Shown piece after piece: positions 43,761 to 56,100 of a stretch of 64,000 nt of DNA. A model generated the notes under the pieces. The model was not told the DNA's origin, did no database searches, and was given only the letters and a program-made list of their open reading frames with translations. Position 1 is the first letter of the stretch. Every line of letters starts with the position of its first letter. The stretch spans positions 27,342,094 to 27,406,093 of the forward strand of contig NC_019871.2 of assembly GCF_002234675.1 (NCBI RefSeq). Reading direction: 5' to 3'. Made by a program: the position numbers and the translations under genes. This DNA is from Oryzias latipes. Taxonomy: Eukaryota > Chordata > Actinopteri > Beloniformes > Adrianichthyidae.

Positions 43761-44159
43761 CTCCGAATCAGTCCACTCAGAGTTGATTGATCAAACTCGG
43801 ATCAGCTTCTCTGAAACAAAACTCAGAGTTGTTAATCTCTCGATTGACCAACTCAGAGTTCAAGTTTAACCTCATTGTTGGTTGAACCTCCTTTCTGAAA
43901 CAGGCCCCTGATGTCCAGAGCCTCCAGTTTGTGGTGGTTTGCAAACAGAATCTAAAAAGCTAAGAGAAAGGGGTTCAGCTCCAACCGAAGGTCAAAACGC
44001 TTCTCCATAGCTTTTATTTAAGGCTCTTATTACTGCTTTGATTTTGTAAGATGAACATTTCACTGAAATGGCAACAAAAGGAAAAAACATTACAACTAAC
44101 AAAACCCTATATATGAGTCATGTTTGATCCAGACATTTTTGAAACCACTGTCTCTTTAA

Positions 44160-44354
44160 CCATTGTGTTATCCTAGGCACTTTAACGTTGTGAGTTGGGT
44201 CATCTAGACCCACTAGACAGTGCGCTGAACCTTTTTTCTTCAATGATTTGTGATCTTCACTGGTGTCCATGGATTACATGAAATCTTTCCACCTTTGTCA
44301 TGGTAGGGAGAACACGTAAGTGTAAGGGTGGGGTCATCTAAGATGGCACAAGGG
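44160..44354 (-). mobile_element. piggyBac-type MITE, family M1
   Basis: TTAA on both sides (44156-44159 and 44355-44358). Inside are the family marks CATCTAGACCCACTAGACAG and TTTTTTCTTCAATGATTTG. Confidence 0.85.
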
Positions 44355-44513
44355 TTAAAGAGAACATTCAAGTTTTAGAAATGATTCAAACATAACCTTA
44401 AAAATCATGAATATAGTCATCAAAAGGGTAGTATATTATAATAATCCTTATATAAGTAAAAATGTACTAAATAGGGAAAACAAAACAAATAATTCAGCAA
44501 GAGCCAGGTTAAA

Positions 44514-44641
44514 ACCTACCATGACAAAGGTGGAGACGGTTTCCTGTCATCCACCAGTGAAGAAAAAAGGTTTAGCGCACTGTCTTTTGGGGTCCAGATG
44601 ACCCCACACCCATCATTAACGTGCCTTAGATAGCACAAGTG
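44514..44641 (+). mobile_element. Partial M1 MITE
   Basis: CTACCATGACAAAGGTGG to GATAGCACAAG, with the left third missing and an inner deletion. Lies 160 bp from the complete copy. Confidence 0.65.
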
Positions 44642-44809
44642 TTTATAAATGAGTAAAAAATCGATTCAAACTAGTGGCTAAACACGACGGGAAGCTGCAA
44701 AGGTCAAAAAGCCAAAGCAGCTGGACTGAAGTGGCAGCTTCTGTTCACCTTCAAAGCAGAATCAAGTTCATCAGAAGAACAAAACGGAGCCTTATGACAA
44801 TTAAATTGT

Positions 44810-44820
44810 TTTATTTTATT
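44810..44820 (-). terminator. Poly(A) signals of GIT1
   Basis: The minus strand reads AATAAAATAAA, two overlapping AATAAA hexamers, about 2.35 kb after the GIT1 stop. A 3' UTR of that length is reasonable, and nothing between shows a coding exon. Confidence 0.5.
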
Positions 44821-47175
44821 ACAAATGTACAGCTTATGAGTTTCCATTACAAGTGACCTTTTTTTAAAGTCAGTCATTCTTTATAAGTCTTCTGTTAAAA
44901 GATCTCTCTGCCACTCCCCATCTCCCAAAGCGTAGAGCTGTGAAAAACGAACACCCGCCAGCACAGGCCACGCCCCCTTCACAGGGGTTTGGGAGGTCTG
45001 GCAGCATTTTTGGAGAGTTACTAACTTGCATGTGGATTGGTCAAACTGATGAGCTTCGGGTGTGTCTAAACGCTGAACAGTATGTGCTAAATTTCTGGGC
45101 ATGAGAGCGTAGAAGGTCCAGGCAGATGGGCGCCGTTCCCGCTTGACGAGCGCCCTGCGTAGTGTCTAGGCCGTGTGCGTTCTTGAGATGACTCTAGTCC
45201 TGAGCTTAAGTGTGCTGCAGGTCTTTTCCCAAAATCTGATGCTGTGTGTACTTGGAACCGCACACTTTAAATCGGCTAGTGTTTGAAAAGTAGTGCAACA
45301 AAGACCACAACGCTCGGCGCTCATGGGTCCGTCCTTTGGCTCCTCCTCCTAGCTTCCTGTGGATTCCAGTAGGACTGAACATGTACTGTATGACCACACA
45401 GGAGGGGGGTGGACACCACGGCGTGGTACCTGAAACGTCTACAGGTACGTCAACTTGGGAGATTTCAGGTACTACGTTGTATCCCCCCTCCCCGCTTTGA
45501 GGCCAAGAAAAAACAAACATTTGATATGGCTCTAATTTGAACTATTGGCCTTTGCGAGTTCAGGCTTTGTTTGAGACTTTTCAGTCAGGAGATGAAGTTC
45601 AAACGGCTTAAAAAAACAAACAAAACTAAAGTCCCCACAGAAACGAGCATGAAGCCACGGCAGGAAACCATTAAAACATCGGGGAAGGGATCTGTAAATC
45701 AAACACGGCTAAAATCCAGTAACGGTGCCTTGCTAAAAGGCGGCGCATTCTGAGGCGCAGCTGCTGTGATCCCATCAGTGTTTTGGTTCGAGGTCCTGAA
45801 AGCACGAGCACTTGGAAAACGGGTTCAAGTCGAATCTGCAGTGGAGGAAGACAATCGCGGAAGCTGGAAAACAAAAACAAAAAGGCATCTTGGACCAAAC
45901 CGCCATATTGGTTTGGCAGAGCACAACCAGCTGGAAACGCTGACATGTGGGTCAAAGCATGAGATGAGATCTGTTCCTAATGATGCCCCCTGCTGGCAGA
46001 GTTCAGTCACCTGGAGCTTCGAGTGTCTGTGGACTGTTTGCGGGTTCGACCACCAAACAGCCTTAAAGCAAAACTCTTTTTTTCCCAAGAAAAAAAGGTT
46101 TGCAGTTTTTATGCCAGATCTTTCACTTCCCAGGAGTTACTTTAATAAAAAACGTACCTGCAACTGTCTGCCACTGTTAACTAACATGCACGCAAAAGGA
46201 TGGCGGCTGTGTAAATGGAGGGGCGGAGCCAGCAAAAGGGCACAGGTTTCATCCTCATGCGAAAAACTGGACCGTCGTTCTCCTACTTGGCACCGATCGC
46301 CAGATCCTGAGATGATTCCACTGGCTCTCTTAAGTGAGACACATTTTTAAGAGTAATCAAGTACAAAATAAACAAACAAAAGAGTGTTGAGGGACAACAT
46401 GAACGGCCTCTGCCGTCCCCCTTCCACACCATGAGGGGTTAAGAAATCAGAGTGGGTGTGGAAGGAGCGCCTGGTTCCCAGGTTCTTTAGCGTCTGCAAC
46501 GTCCCTCCCCCCCCTGCTCTGCATCGGAACCAATATTAACAATGAACTCAAAGAGACAGTCAGTAAAATGATCAATACAAAAAGAAAAAAATGACAGACA
46601 TGAACAATAATTCACAATGATTCCAGTGTTAAGTGTTGTTTGAGTCAGTACAAAAGAAAACAACAAAGTTTGACTTCGAAGGTGCAAATCGAACCGATCT
46701 GCAAATGAAAGGAGAGGAAGGAGGGGAAACATGCCAGATCATGCTGGGTACCACCAGAGGTCGAGAAGCTGTCGGGGCGGGGGGCGGGGGGCGGAGCTAC
46801 ACGGGTCCTCCTCTGCCGCGGGGCTCAAACTGCCAGAGGAGAGGGGACAGAGAATAAATAAAGCGGTAACTTTGCAGGATCCGGGTCACTGTACACCTCC
46901 CAGCGTGGTTCTTCCTGTACGCTCCTCAGGTTCAGCGGCTATTCATACATTCCCACTCTGAGGTCGCTGCAGGCTATAACTCCCACAATCCCACTCTCCC
47001 TTCCAGTCCATTGTAGTGTTCTGTGGCTTGTATGGGGTTATTTCTCATGCATCGTGTCTTTGGCCCGTCCACGATGCCACCATCGGCTCCGCCTCCTCCG
47101 TCCTCCCAGCTACTGTGCGATTACGACGTCCCTCTCCTCCACGGATCCCTTCTCGCCATCTTTCCATCTGCTGCG
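44821..47175 (-). other. git1: GIT1 3' untranslated region (inferred)
   Basis: From the stop codon (47176-47178) to the poly(A) signals. No recognisable transposon family occurs in this 2.3 kb, in contrast to every other stretch of this size here, which fits conserved transcribed sequence. Frames on either strand have no domain. Confidence 0.5.
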
Positions 47176-50100
47176 TCACTGCTTCTTCTCCCGAGTGGTG
47201 ATGGTGACCAGCTGCTTGGCGGCCTTGGCTATGTCGTAGGCGCACTGGATGACCTGCTGCGTGAGGAGCTGGTAGTCCACCGCCGGCGCCCCGGACTCCG
47301 ACGGCACCGCCTTGCGACACTCCACCTGCAGCCGCGAGGCGCTGGAGGCCAGCAGGCGCAGGGAGCAGTGGACCGCGTCCAGGGCCGGCCGCTGCACACA
47401 CGCACGCACACACACACAGGTGACACGTCAGCTCCTCCCACTTCCAGAAAAGACCACAGTGAACAGACAGATGAAGGGCTTGAAAGGGAACAACACCTAC
47501 TTTAGGAAAGAGGGAAGCCATCTCAGTGACTGCAGAGTGGATCTTCTCAGAACAAGGGACAAAGCTGGAGAGACATTTGCCGTCTTTAGTCTCATGTAGT
47601 TTCTGGAGAGCTAATCTAATCTAAAATAGCTGCTAATCCGTGGGGGGGGGGTTCAGCCACCTACCTGTCGTGTTTGAACTCCTGCGCCGCTCTGAGGAGC
47701 TCCTGAATGTTCTTGGTCACCTGCTCCGTCTTCAATATGACGTCCTCGGTGCAGGGTAGGGTGGGGTCCGGCTCTCCCCCCTCCCCGCCTCCTCCGTCCT
47801 CAGACTCGCCGCGACTTTCTTCCTCACTGCTGCGACCCACACTTTAAAAAAACCCCAAAGCAGTTTTCCATTCAAAACCCTTTCAGAGTCATGGTTGGGG
47901 TTCCTTAAACCCTTCAGAGATGCCAGTAGAACCCTGTCAAATGCTACGTTCACACCAAATGCTACTTGGGCAGCGTGCCGGCGTCCTGCACCTCTGTTTT
48001 GACCAGTGTGGAATTTGCTGCTCGTCTGTAAACATGCCGCGGCGTGTGGGAGGAGCTAAACATTTGAGCTCCATTGCTCCATTGTGGAAGGCATGGATGA
48101 TGCTGAGAGATCAGGGTTATTTAAAAAGCATCAGCAATCATCACTTCTTGATGAACAGCCAAACTTTCTGAAGTTGATAAGTTCTGTTTCAGAATAAAGT
48201 GGATAAATAATTAATAAGAATGTACAAAATAACTGAGATCACCCCAAAAATGACACTGGGCCTTGATTATTTACGCTACTTCATAGAAATGCTCTGTTTA
48301 AAAGTTAAATGATAAAATAAAATAATAAAATAAAAATTGCAGACTGGAAAAAAAATCTAGAAAATTGATTACATTTGTCTATTTTTAATTAATGTTTCAC
48401 AAAAGTATCGGATCAAGACTCAAAATAAAAGCACTCAGAGTCAGATCTGTGCCAAAAAACCCGATCGGGAGGGACATCTCTACAAATAAACACAGTGATC
48501 CGCTTTTTCTCCTTGTTAGTGTCATGGCTCCTCCCACTGATTACATCATCAGCATGCCACGGGCCAAACCGACTTCCTGATTGGGTGACTTAACATTGAA
48601 ATGGAACGCCGCGCCAATCGCGTTCGGTGGGAAAGTGGCTTCAAAAACTGACCTCAGTGAAGGGTCATACATGTGCGTGTTGTCATAGTCGCTGTCTGTG
48701 CCACTGCCGTGCTTCTCTGGTTTAGGCACCTGCAAATAGAATCATTAGAAGAGATCAGAGGCCATCCAGCCTAATGCACAATCCCAGCAGAAACAGGGTT
48801 TTCCTTCAGTTCAAACCCAAGTATCCAGAGAAGCTCAGAGGCTGAAGATCATCCACAGGAAGAGCCGTACACCTGACCTTTAGTGCCTCTCACTCATCCT
48901 TTTACAGGACAAGAAACTGCACAGTCATGCTTATCCGCCCACCACTTCTATGGGTTTCCAAGAAGATTTTGGTAAATGGCGTGTACTTGTATAGAGCTTT
49001 TCTACCTACAAGGCCCAAAGCGCTTTACAGTCACTCACACATTCACACACTGGTGGCGGCTCCGCTGCCGAACACTGGGCACCAACCTTCCACCAGAGGC
49101 AAGGTGGGGTTCAGTGTCTTGCCCAAGGACACATCGAGGCATGGGTGTGCAAGGCGGGAATCGAACCTACAATCTTACGCTCATGTCTCGACCGCCCTAC
49201 CACTGCACCACAGCCGCCCCCATTTTCTTCATTGCTGAGCTGAAACTTGATAGTGTTATCTTATTTTTTGGGGCGGGTTGTTGAACTCCAGCATCCTCCT
49301 ACTGATTACCTGCATCAGGTGTGTTTTGCCAACAGGAAGCTGCCTATTGGCCAGGTTTGTTGTATAACAGCTGTGCTTCAGACGGTTTTACAAAATAAAA
49401 GCCCGGCGGCCATCAATAAACAAGAAGAGATGACTTCAGAACAGTGACCCCTCCCCCGTCACATTCTAAACAGGAAGTACCTGCTGTCTCCAAGAATACA
49501 AGATCTTAAAAACGTCTATAGAGAAATAAACAGCTGCTACTCAGTCATTCTATTAGTCAGAATAACCCTTCTTGATCTGATACCTTCTTTTTTTTCCATA
49601 TTCCCGCTGATTCTATGTTTCTGGTTCACTTAAGCCCACGTTCAGTGGAAGGGGTGTGGACTTCCAACAAGCTTACTTCTGGTTGCCGTAGAAATGATGA
49701 CTCAGACCAATCACAATGGTTGTGCCCACATTCCTTCACTACTCACTGCATAGTGCACTCGTCAGTCATTTTGTAACTGTCCCAATCTACGATTCCAAAA
49801 TCCAGTCCCCTAAAAAAATTCCCACGTCTCTGCAGAGAAGCTAGTGTGCATCAAGGCTCGATAGACTGGTAAATATAGACCACAATGCATTGCATTTTAA
49901 TATTTTTTATCTGAAAAAAGTATTCCAATTCATTTGTTATTGATTAGGGCTGCACGAAATGAGAAAAACTTGCCATTTTAGTGATCAATATTGCGATGAC
50001 CATTTAACTTGCGATACATGAATAAATATTAAAACAACCAAAGTCATCATTTCCATTTCACTGCGACAGTTTAATTTAAATACGAGTCCAAATAACTTAA

Positions 50101-53100
50101 ATCAGACTCCAATTTACCCAGTCTGACATCAAAGCTGTGATTGGTCAACAACATCCCATTGGTCAAACGCATAAATGGATTAAATACTTCAAGCTGCCAT
50201 AAGATTGTTTTGGCACATTTAAGTAACCATTTATTGCAGTTTTCTCCGACTTTTGCGGTATGCGTTTAGCACAGCTTGACATCACCAGAACGATCAATTT
50301 GAGATTTATTGTGCAGCCTACAAAATAAATGATCCAAGTTCTCATCAACAAAAAATGGTGGATTTGTGGATTAGTCTGTGTAAAGTGTTCATGAAATTTG
50401 GCTTTTACTTCGGCAAAATTGGTGACATTATATTTGGGGTTAAAAACAAAAATGTGGCCCCAACATGGCAGCTTCCATTTCACACAAAACATGGAGACTA
50501 AACTATTTCCTGTTTCTATCCAGTTCTAGTAGACGGTCTATGGCTCCAACAGATAAACGCAGCTATAGACTCACCATGTATCTGCCCACCTCTGTGGAGC
50601 CGGACAGAGGCTGGCCTCCGTAGGTCACTGCACCCCCCGTGCCACCTTTTCTCACCTGGGAAGATGAAGGAACACACGCATGAAGAGTTGACATGTTGAC
50701 ATAGAACAGACGTGACTAACAAGCCAGAATTCTAATTGGGACTAAGGAAAGGACCAAAGACGGCAAGAAACAGGATGAGGAAGCACCGGATCATAAGAGC
50801 AGCTCTGACATCACCTCATCATGAGCGGCACTGATCGTCTAACAAACCAGCTCTAACTATACTGGCCATTATTTCACTACAAACATCTACAAAACCAGAT
50901 CACTTGAGTTGATTTCAAGCTCTGAGATGAGCAGATGAACTCAACCTCCTTAGATGAAGTGGTGAACAAAGCAGTGGCAGACAGAATGCTTCCATCCAGA
51001 GGATGCACGGTCGCACCGCAGTGAGCAAAGGAGAGACGGGCCAAAACAGACAAAACCAAAGACAGAAAGAAAGTGTCAGAAGACGGTCAGTAGAAAACTG
51101 GATTAGCAACACAGTGGCCTCCAGTGAGTCGCTTCTCTACCCAAATACTGATCAGAAACCTAACCAAAAACCATCATTTTCAGACTTTTTGCTAGAGATT
51201 CAATAGTGAAGTAGAGATGAGGACATGCTCCTTAGATGAGTGGGAGACGTTCAGGTGAAGCAGCAGTCAGGGAGCCATGTCAGAGGTTATGAAAGGGCTG
51301 GAAAAGGTGCAGGGAAGAGAGCAGAGAAAAGTCCAGTCCCCCCCCCCCCCCTGCCCCCCCCCATCTCTGCTCATGTTTGTGCACTTCACCCTTTATGCAG
51401 CTAAAAAGCCCGGATCCCTTTTCTAGAGTAGACTGGGTGATGTGCACATCATGACCTTTCAATGGAAGCAGCGGTAACGGAGTGACAGAGCAGGAGGAAC
51501 GGGGGGGGGGGGGGGGGAAGGATTTTCCCACATCGCCTCGGCCGACGGCGGTCGATCGGGAAGAAAACCGGGAAGTGGAAAAAGTTCCGGAGGGGGCGGG
51601 GTTCTAACTTACGCTAGGTGTGTTGAGGGGCTGCAGGCGAGCTGCCAGGGAGTCCAGGGCTGGGGGGCCATGGGCTATGGGGCCAGGAACGGCTCCGGGC
51701 ACGTACATTGAAAAAGCCTGGCGCTCCCTCCAGTGGGGGTGGGAGTGAGAGGCGGTTGAGGAGGGCACAAAGAGCGATGGGGAGACCATTCCTGGTCCAG
51801 CTGAGCCTCCTCCGTCTACTTGATTTCCTCCCCCTGGCCAGTGTCCTCCTCCTCCTCCTCCTCCTCCTCCTCCACCAGGCCCTCCTAACCCATGGCCAGC
51901 TGCCCCCCCAGCCTGCTGGCACCCCCGCAGCACGCTGTTCTCTGTCTGCATCCGGGTAATCTATAAGAGGCAAGGAAGGGAGCAAGGGGGGGATGACAGG
52001 ATGGAGGGAGGAACATGGGGAGGGTGTAGGAATGGAAGGGGGGGGCATAAACTGAATGGTGAAAAACATGCTGGAAAAAGCTCACAATCATTAAAAAACA
52101 GGGGGTTTCACACAGTAACATCAGTTCTACAGTATATTTCTCTCATTTGTATTGGGGACCTGCCTGAGCCTGATGAAGGAACGGCTCGTTTGCAGAGCGC
52201 TGCTGCTGGATGGTCTGATAGTTGAATGTTTGCTTCTGAGCTTTTGTTCTCAACACTCAGTGAAAAGTCCAAATAAAAGATGACAGACGAATGAGGCGCG
52301 TCAAAACTCAACCAAAATGTGGGACGTTGTCTGCAGCCTCTCAGCAAGAACACTGGAGGTTTCGAAAAGCTGCCCTGCAAATCAATCTCCCCCCAAAAAG
52401 GGCGCTTAACCCTTGTGCTATCTTAGATGACCCCACCCTTACGTTGACCTGTTCTCCCTACCATGACAAAGGTGGATAAAGGTGGAAAGATTTCATGTAA
52501 TCCATGGACACCAGTGAAGGTCACAAATCATTGAAGAAAAAAGGTTCAGAGCACTGTCTATTGGGTCTAGATCAGTGTTTTTCAACCTTTTTTGAGCCAC
52601 GGCACACTTTAACCCTGACAAAGACCCCGCGGCACACCAGCATCCAAAAAAAAAAAAAAAATAAGTCTGTATTGATCGATTCAATGTTTTGTTCACTTGT
52701 TCCACGGTCTGATACCGGATTCTGTGGAAAGCTACACCGCTAAAGACGAGCTTTGGCTGGTATTTTCCTTTAGAACGGAGAGACTTTATGAGCTAAATCG
52801 GAACAAGGAAGTGGAGACTTTAACCACTTGTGATTGGTCAGACTGATGACATGTGATTAAGCCGTCAAGAATGATTGGCGTAGACAGTCAGAGGGGCGGG
52901 ACTTTGCCGCAAGCGGCTTTAGCTGCAGCTAAATCGCGGTACCGTCATTCTTATCAAAATGTCTTTAATTGAATAAAATGAACACAAAGAAAAAATAATT
53001 TTATGATCTTTTATATTCCTAACTACTCAGTGTTTTATCAGGGCCTGTTTGGATGAACACAGAGCTGAATCCTGGAGATGGGAAATGTTTTTAGATCAGT

Positions 53101-56100
53101 TAATGAGGGCAATTTCCCACGGCACACTTGACCATCTCTGGTCTCTGATTGAAAAACACTGGACTAGATGACCCAACTCCCAATGTTGAAGTGCCTAGGA
53201 TAGCACAAGGGTTACGTGACATCTTTTCACTAATGAACAACAAAGACGTATGAAAACATCCATTTTTGAGAATCAATTTCACATCATTATTGCTTTAAAA
53301 TGAACAAAAAGTGGCGTAAAATTGTTGAACCCTTGGGCTTAAAAATACGACTTTTATAACCTAAAACAAATACAAACAAACAGCTTTAAATGAAAACGGA
53401 TAATCAGATCATTTGGTTTCCTGTAACTCCGTGACTCCACTGCCTCCTCGTACCTCCTTCTGGAGGCGCCGGAGCTCCTCACTCAAGTTGTTGTTGACCT
53501 TCATCAGCTGTTGCACCTTGGCTTCTGAGGAGGCCAGAGCTTTCTTCACCTCCAGGTACTCCTGCAGGGTTATGGGACCATCGGACAAGTCTGACGAGTC
53601 CATACTCTGCAAAGGACCAGAGGACGAGCGAGTGAGAGGACAGACAGGTGGACACGACAACAGGGAAGTCCATGCTGCATGAAGTTATGGGGAAACTGAG
53701 CCTCAGGCTGTGTACGAGGCAGAGGGTTAGTCCTCAGCTGGAGTCACAGGGAGATAGTAGAGCCTCAGTTCTGGCTCTCAGAGCCCCATCCTCCCCCGCT
53801 TCCTGTGTCTGAAGGACGCTCAGACTCCAGGGCCAAACCACTGAAATGTCTTTCATAGACTAGTTTTTCTAAATGGTTCAGCTCCACTGTTTACAACCCA
53901 ATCACTGCAGTCTTGACTTTTTAAGGCCCTTCCAGTGAAAATGCTGTGTCTGAACAGCAAAGGATGATCCCTCAGTTAGCTTGTTTGCCTCTGAACAGAA
54001 CTCTTTTCTTTTCTAACCCTCCATCTCTTCTTTTTTTCCCCCCTCGCACTCCAAATGACACAAACTCACGCTGAAGGAACAAAGCCTCTTTGAGGAGGAC
54101 TCGGAATAGCTGATGATGTCAGTCAGGAGCTATGTGGCAGTCCCCGACTGTGGCCACTTCCCACAAAGCATTCTGGGAAAGGTAGTCTCTCAGGAGAACG
54201 TTACACAAAATGTATGAATGCCTCCGTTTAGCTTTTAGTTGAAGCTGCTGAAGCAGCAACATGTGAGGATTTTTAACAGGATCCAGACAGAAGTGGATGA
54301 TGAAGCTGTTGGACTTACAGCATCAACAGAAAGTTGAATAAAAAGTGTTGATTCTGGGACAGCGGTGACGTTAAAACACTGATGCTACCATGCTGAATCC
54401 TGTCATGCTATGCTAATCAGCTGCTCTGTTTGTCGCCTACATTTAACCACATTTGAAGTCAGACTATCTTTTCAGGAGGGAAAGGGAACTTTCCGGGGAG
54501 GGAGGGAACTTTAAGACGCGGCGGATAAATGTAACTACGGTAAATGATTTCTAAGAACATTTATAAAAACTGTGTATGAAACAAGGTTATAATAGTTTCA
54601 AATTTTTTATTAGTTTTAGTTTTTATTTCGTTTTGAATTTTTGTTTTTAAATTTATTTAGTTTTAATTAGTTTTTAGAGGCAGCTTTACTAGTTTTTATT
54701 TTTTGAAATTGCTTCGTTTTAGTTTAGTTTGTATTAGTTTTAGTGTTAGTTTTAGTTTTTTCCTTTTTTTTTTGTAAATTAGGATATTTGTCAGGTGCAT
54801 GATTCAAAATCACCAGAGTAAGTATTTTATAATAAAAACTCAATCAAAGATACATTTTGAAACATTTATTATTCAGAGGACTCAAGGACAACCATCCTTA
54901 AATGAAAATACAACAGCCGATGACAGCATTACGTTACCTGCTCTCGCTTCTTTTTCGGGGGAGGGCGGGCGACAGGCTAGCTTGTCTAGGTACTGTTGAT
55001 TTGCGTTTTAGTGTGCGCTTTTTAAATGTACTTTTAGATTCGTAGGGTTTTTCCCTTTGAGGAGCGTTCCACAAACTTTGTCTCCTGCTTCGACTACAAG
55101 GCACTTACTTTTGTTTTCGACGCTGTTATATTCAAAACAGTCCCAAATAGGACTCTCCCGCTTTCTCCCAACTTTTAATGCAGCCATCACGCTCATGTAA
55201 ATGTCTATGACCACGCTAGCCGGCAGTGTCTGACAGACATCATGTGACGTCACAGACAACGTGATGCCGTAAGGTTCAGAAGATACACAGTAAAACTAGC
55301 AGCGTGAAGTAAATAGATTTTATTTCAACCCAAAAGACTTATGTATTAACAAAGACGAAAACGAAGGATTTTTTGGGGTTAATATTAGTTAGTTTCAGTT
55401 CGTTTTATTCACACAAACAGTTTTAGTTAGTTTTCGTTTTTTTTTAAAACTCTCGTTTTTATTTTTATTTCAGTTAACGAAAATGTTTTTTCAGTTCTAG
55501 TTTGAGTTTTTTCGTTCGTTTTCGTTAACTATCATAACCTTGGTATGAACTTTTCCCCTCATGACAGCGCTGCGTCTTTACTGTCAATGACATCACAAAG
55601 CACCAGCTCCTTTGTTCTGCCAACACGTTTACAGCTTGTATTTAGCAGAATTTTGTATCTTTCATCCAATTTCCAAAGGAAATGTTCAACTGAAAATAGT
55701 TTGGTTAAAAAGATTCTGTCATTTGGGATTTTTGTTAAAGAAAATAAAAAGGAGGGAGAAAAAACCCCGGATTAAACTCAAAAATCAAATTTGTAATGAA
55801 AAAACGAGGTAGGTTTTCTCATGACTTTCTAAATTGCTGCATCAACACTGGAGAACTAACAGACAAGCGGGAAATGCTCAAGTTAGCATCAGCTAAGAAA
55901 AACAAAGAGAAGTATAAATGGGGGCAACATTTAAACAGAAAACGGGGTTTTGCACCTTTGCACGGTTGCTGCGTTGCGTGTTGTTGTTGTTGTGGGTGGC
56001 GAGCTCGCTGTCTGTATCTTCATCAGATGCTACGCTGTCGTAGTCGTGCTGATCATCATCAATAGCCAGGTCCAACGGGTCTGAAAAAGAAAAAAAGCTT

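Larger units (their letters stand above)
42453..43907 (+). mobile_element. PIF/Harbinger element relic between TP53I13 and GIT1
   Basis: Inverted ends GGGCCTGTTTCAGAAAGGAG and CTCCTTTCTGAAACAGGCCC, flanked by a perfect 3-bp target duplication CTG (42450-42452 and 43908-43910), the Harbinger signature. It keeps remnants of both element genes: a plus-strand transposase N terminus and a minus-strand Myb/SANT-like protein. Size 1455 bp; no catalytic domain survives. Confidence 0.9.

Noticed and set aside
47023-47505. 160-aa plus-strand and 158-aa minus-strand frames at the GIT1 end
   Set aside because: They are other frames of the last two GIT1 exons and the intron between them. The true frame ends AKQLVTITTREKKQ.
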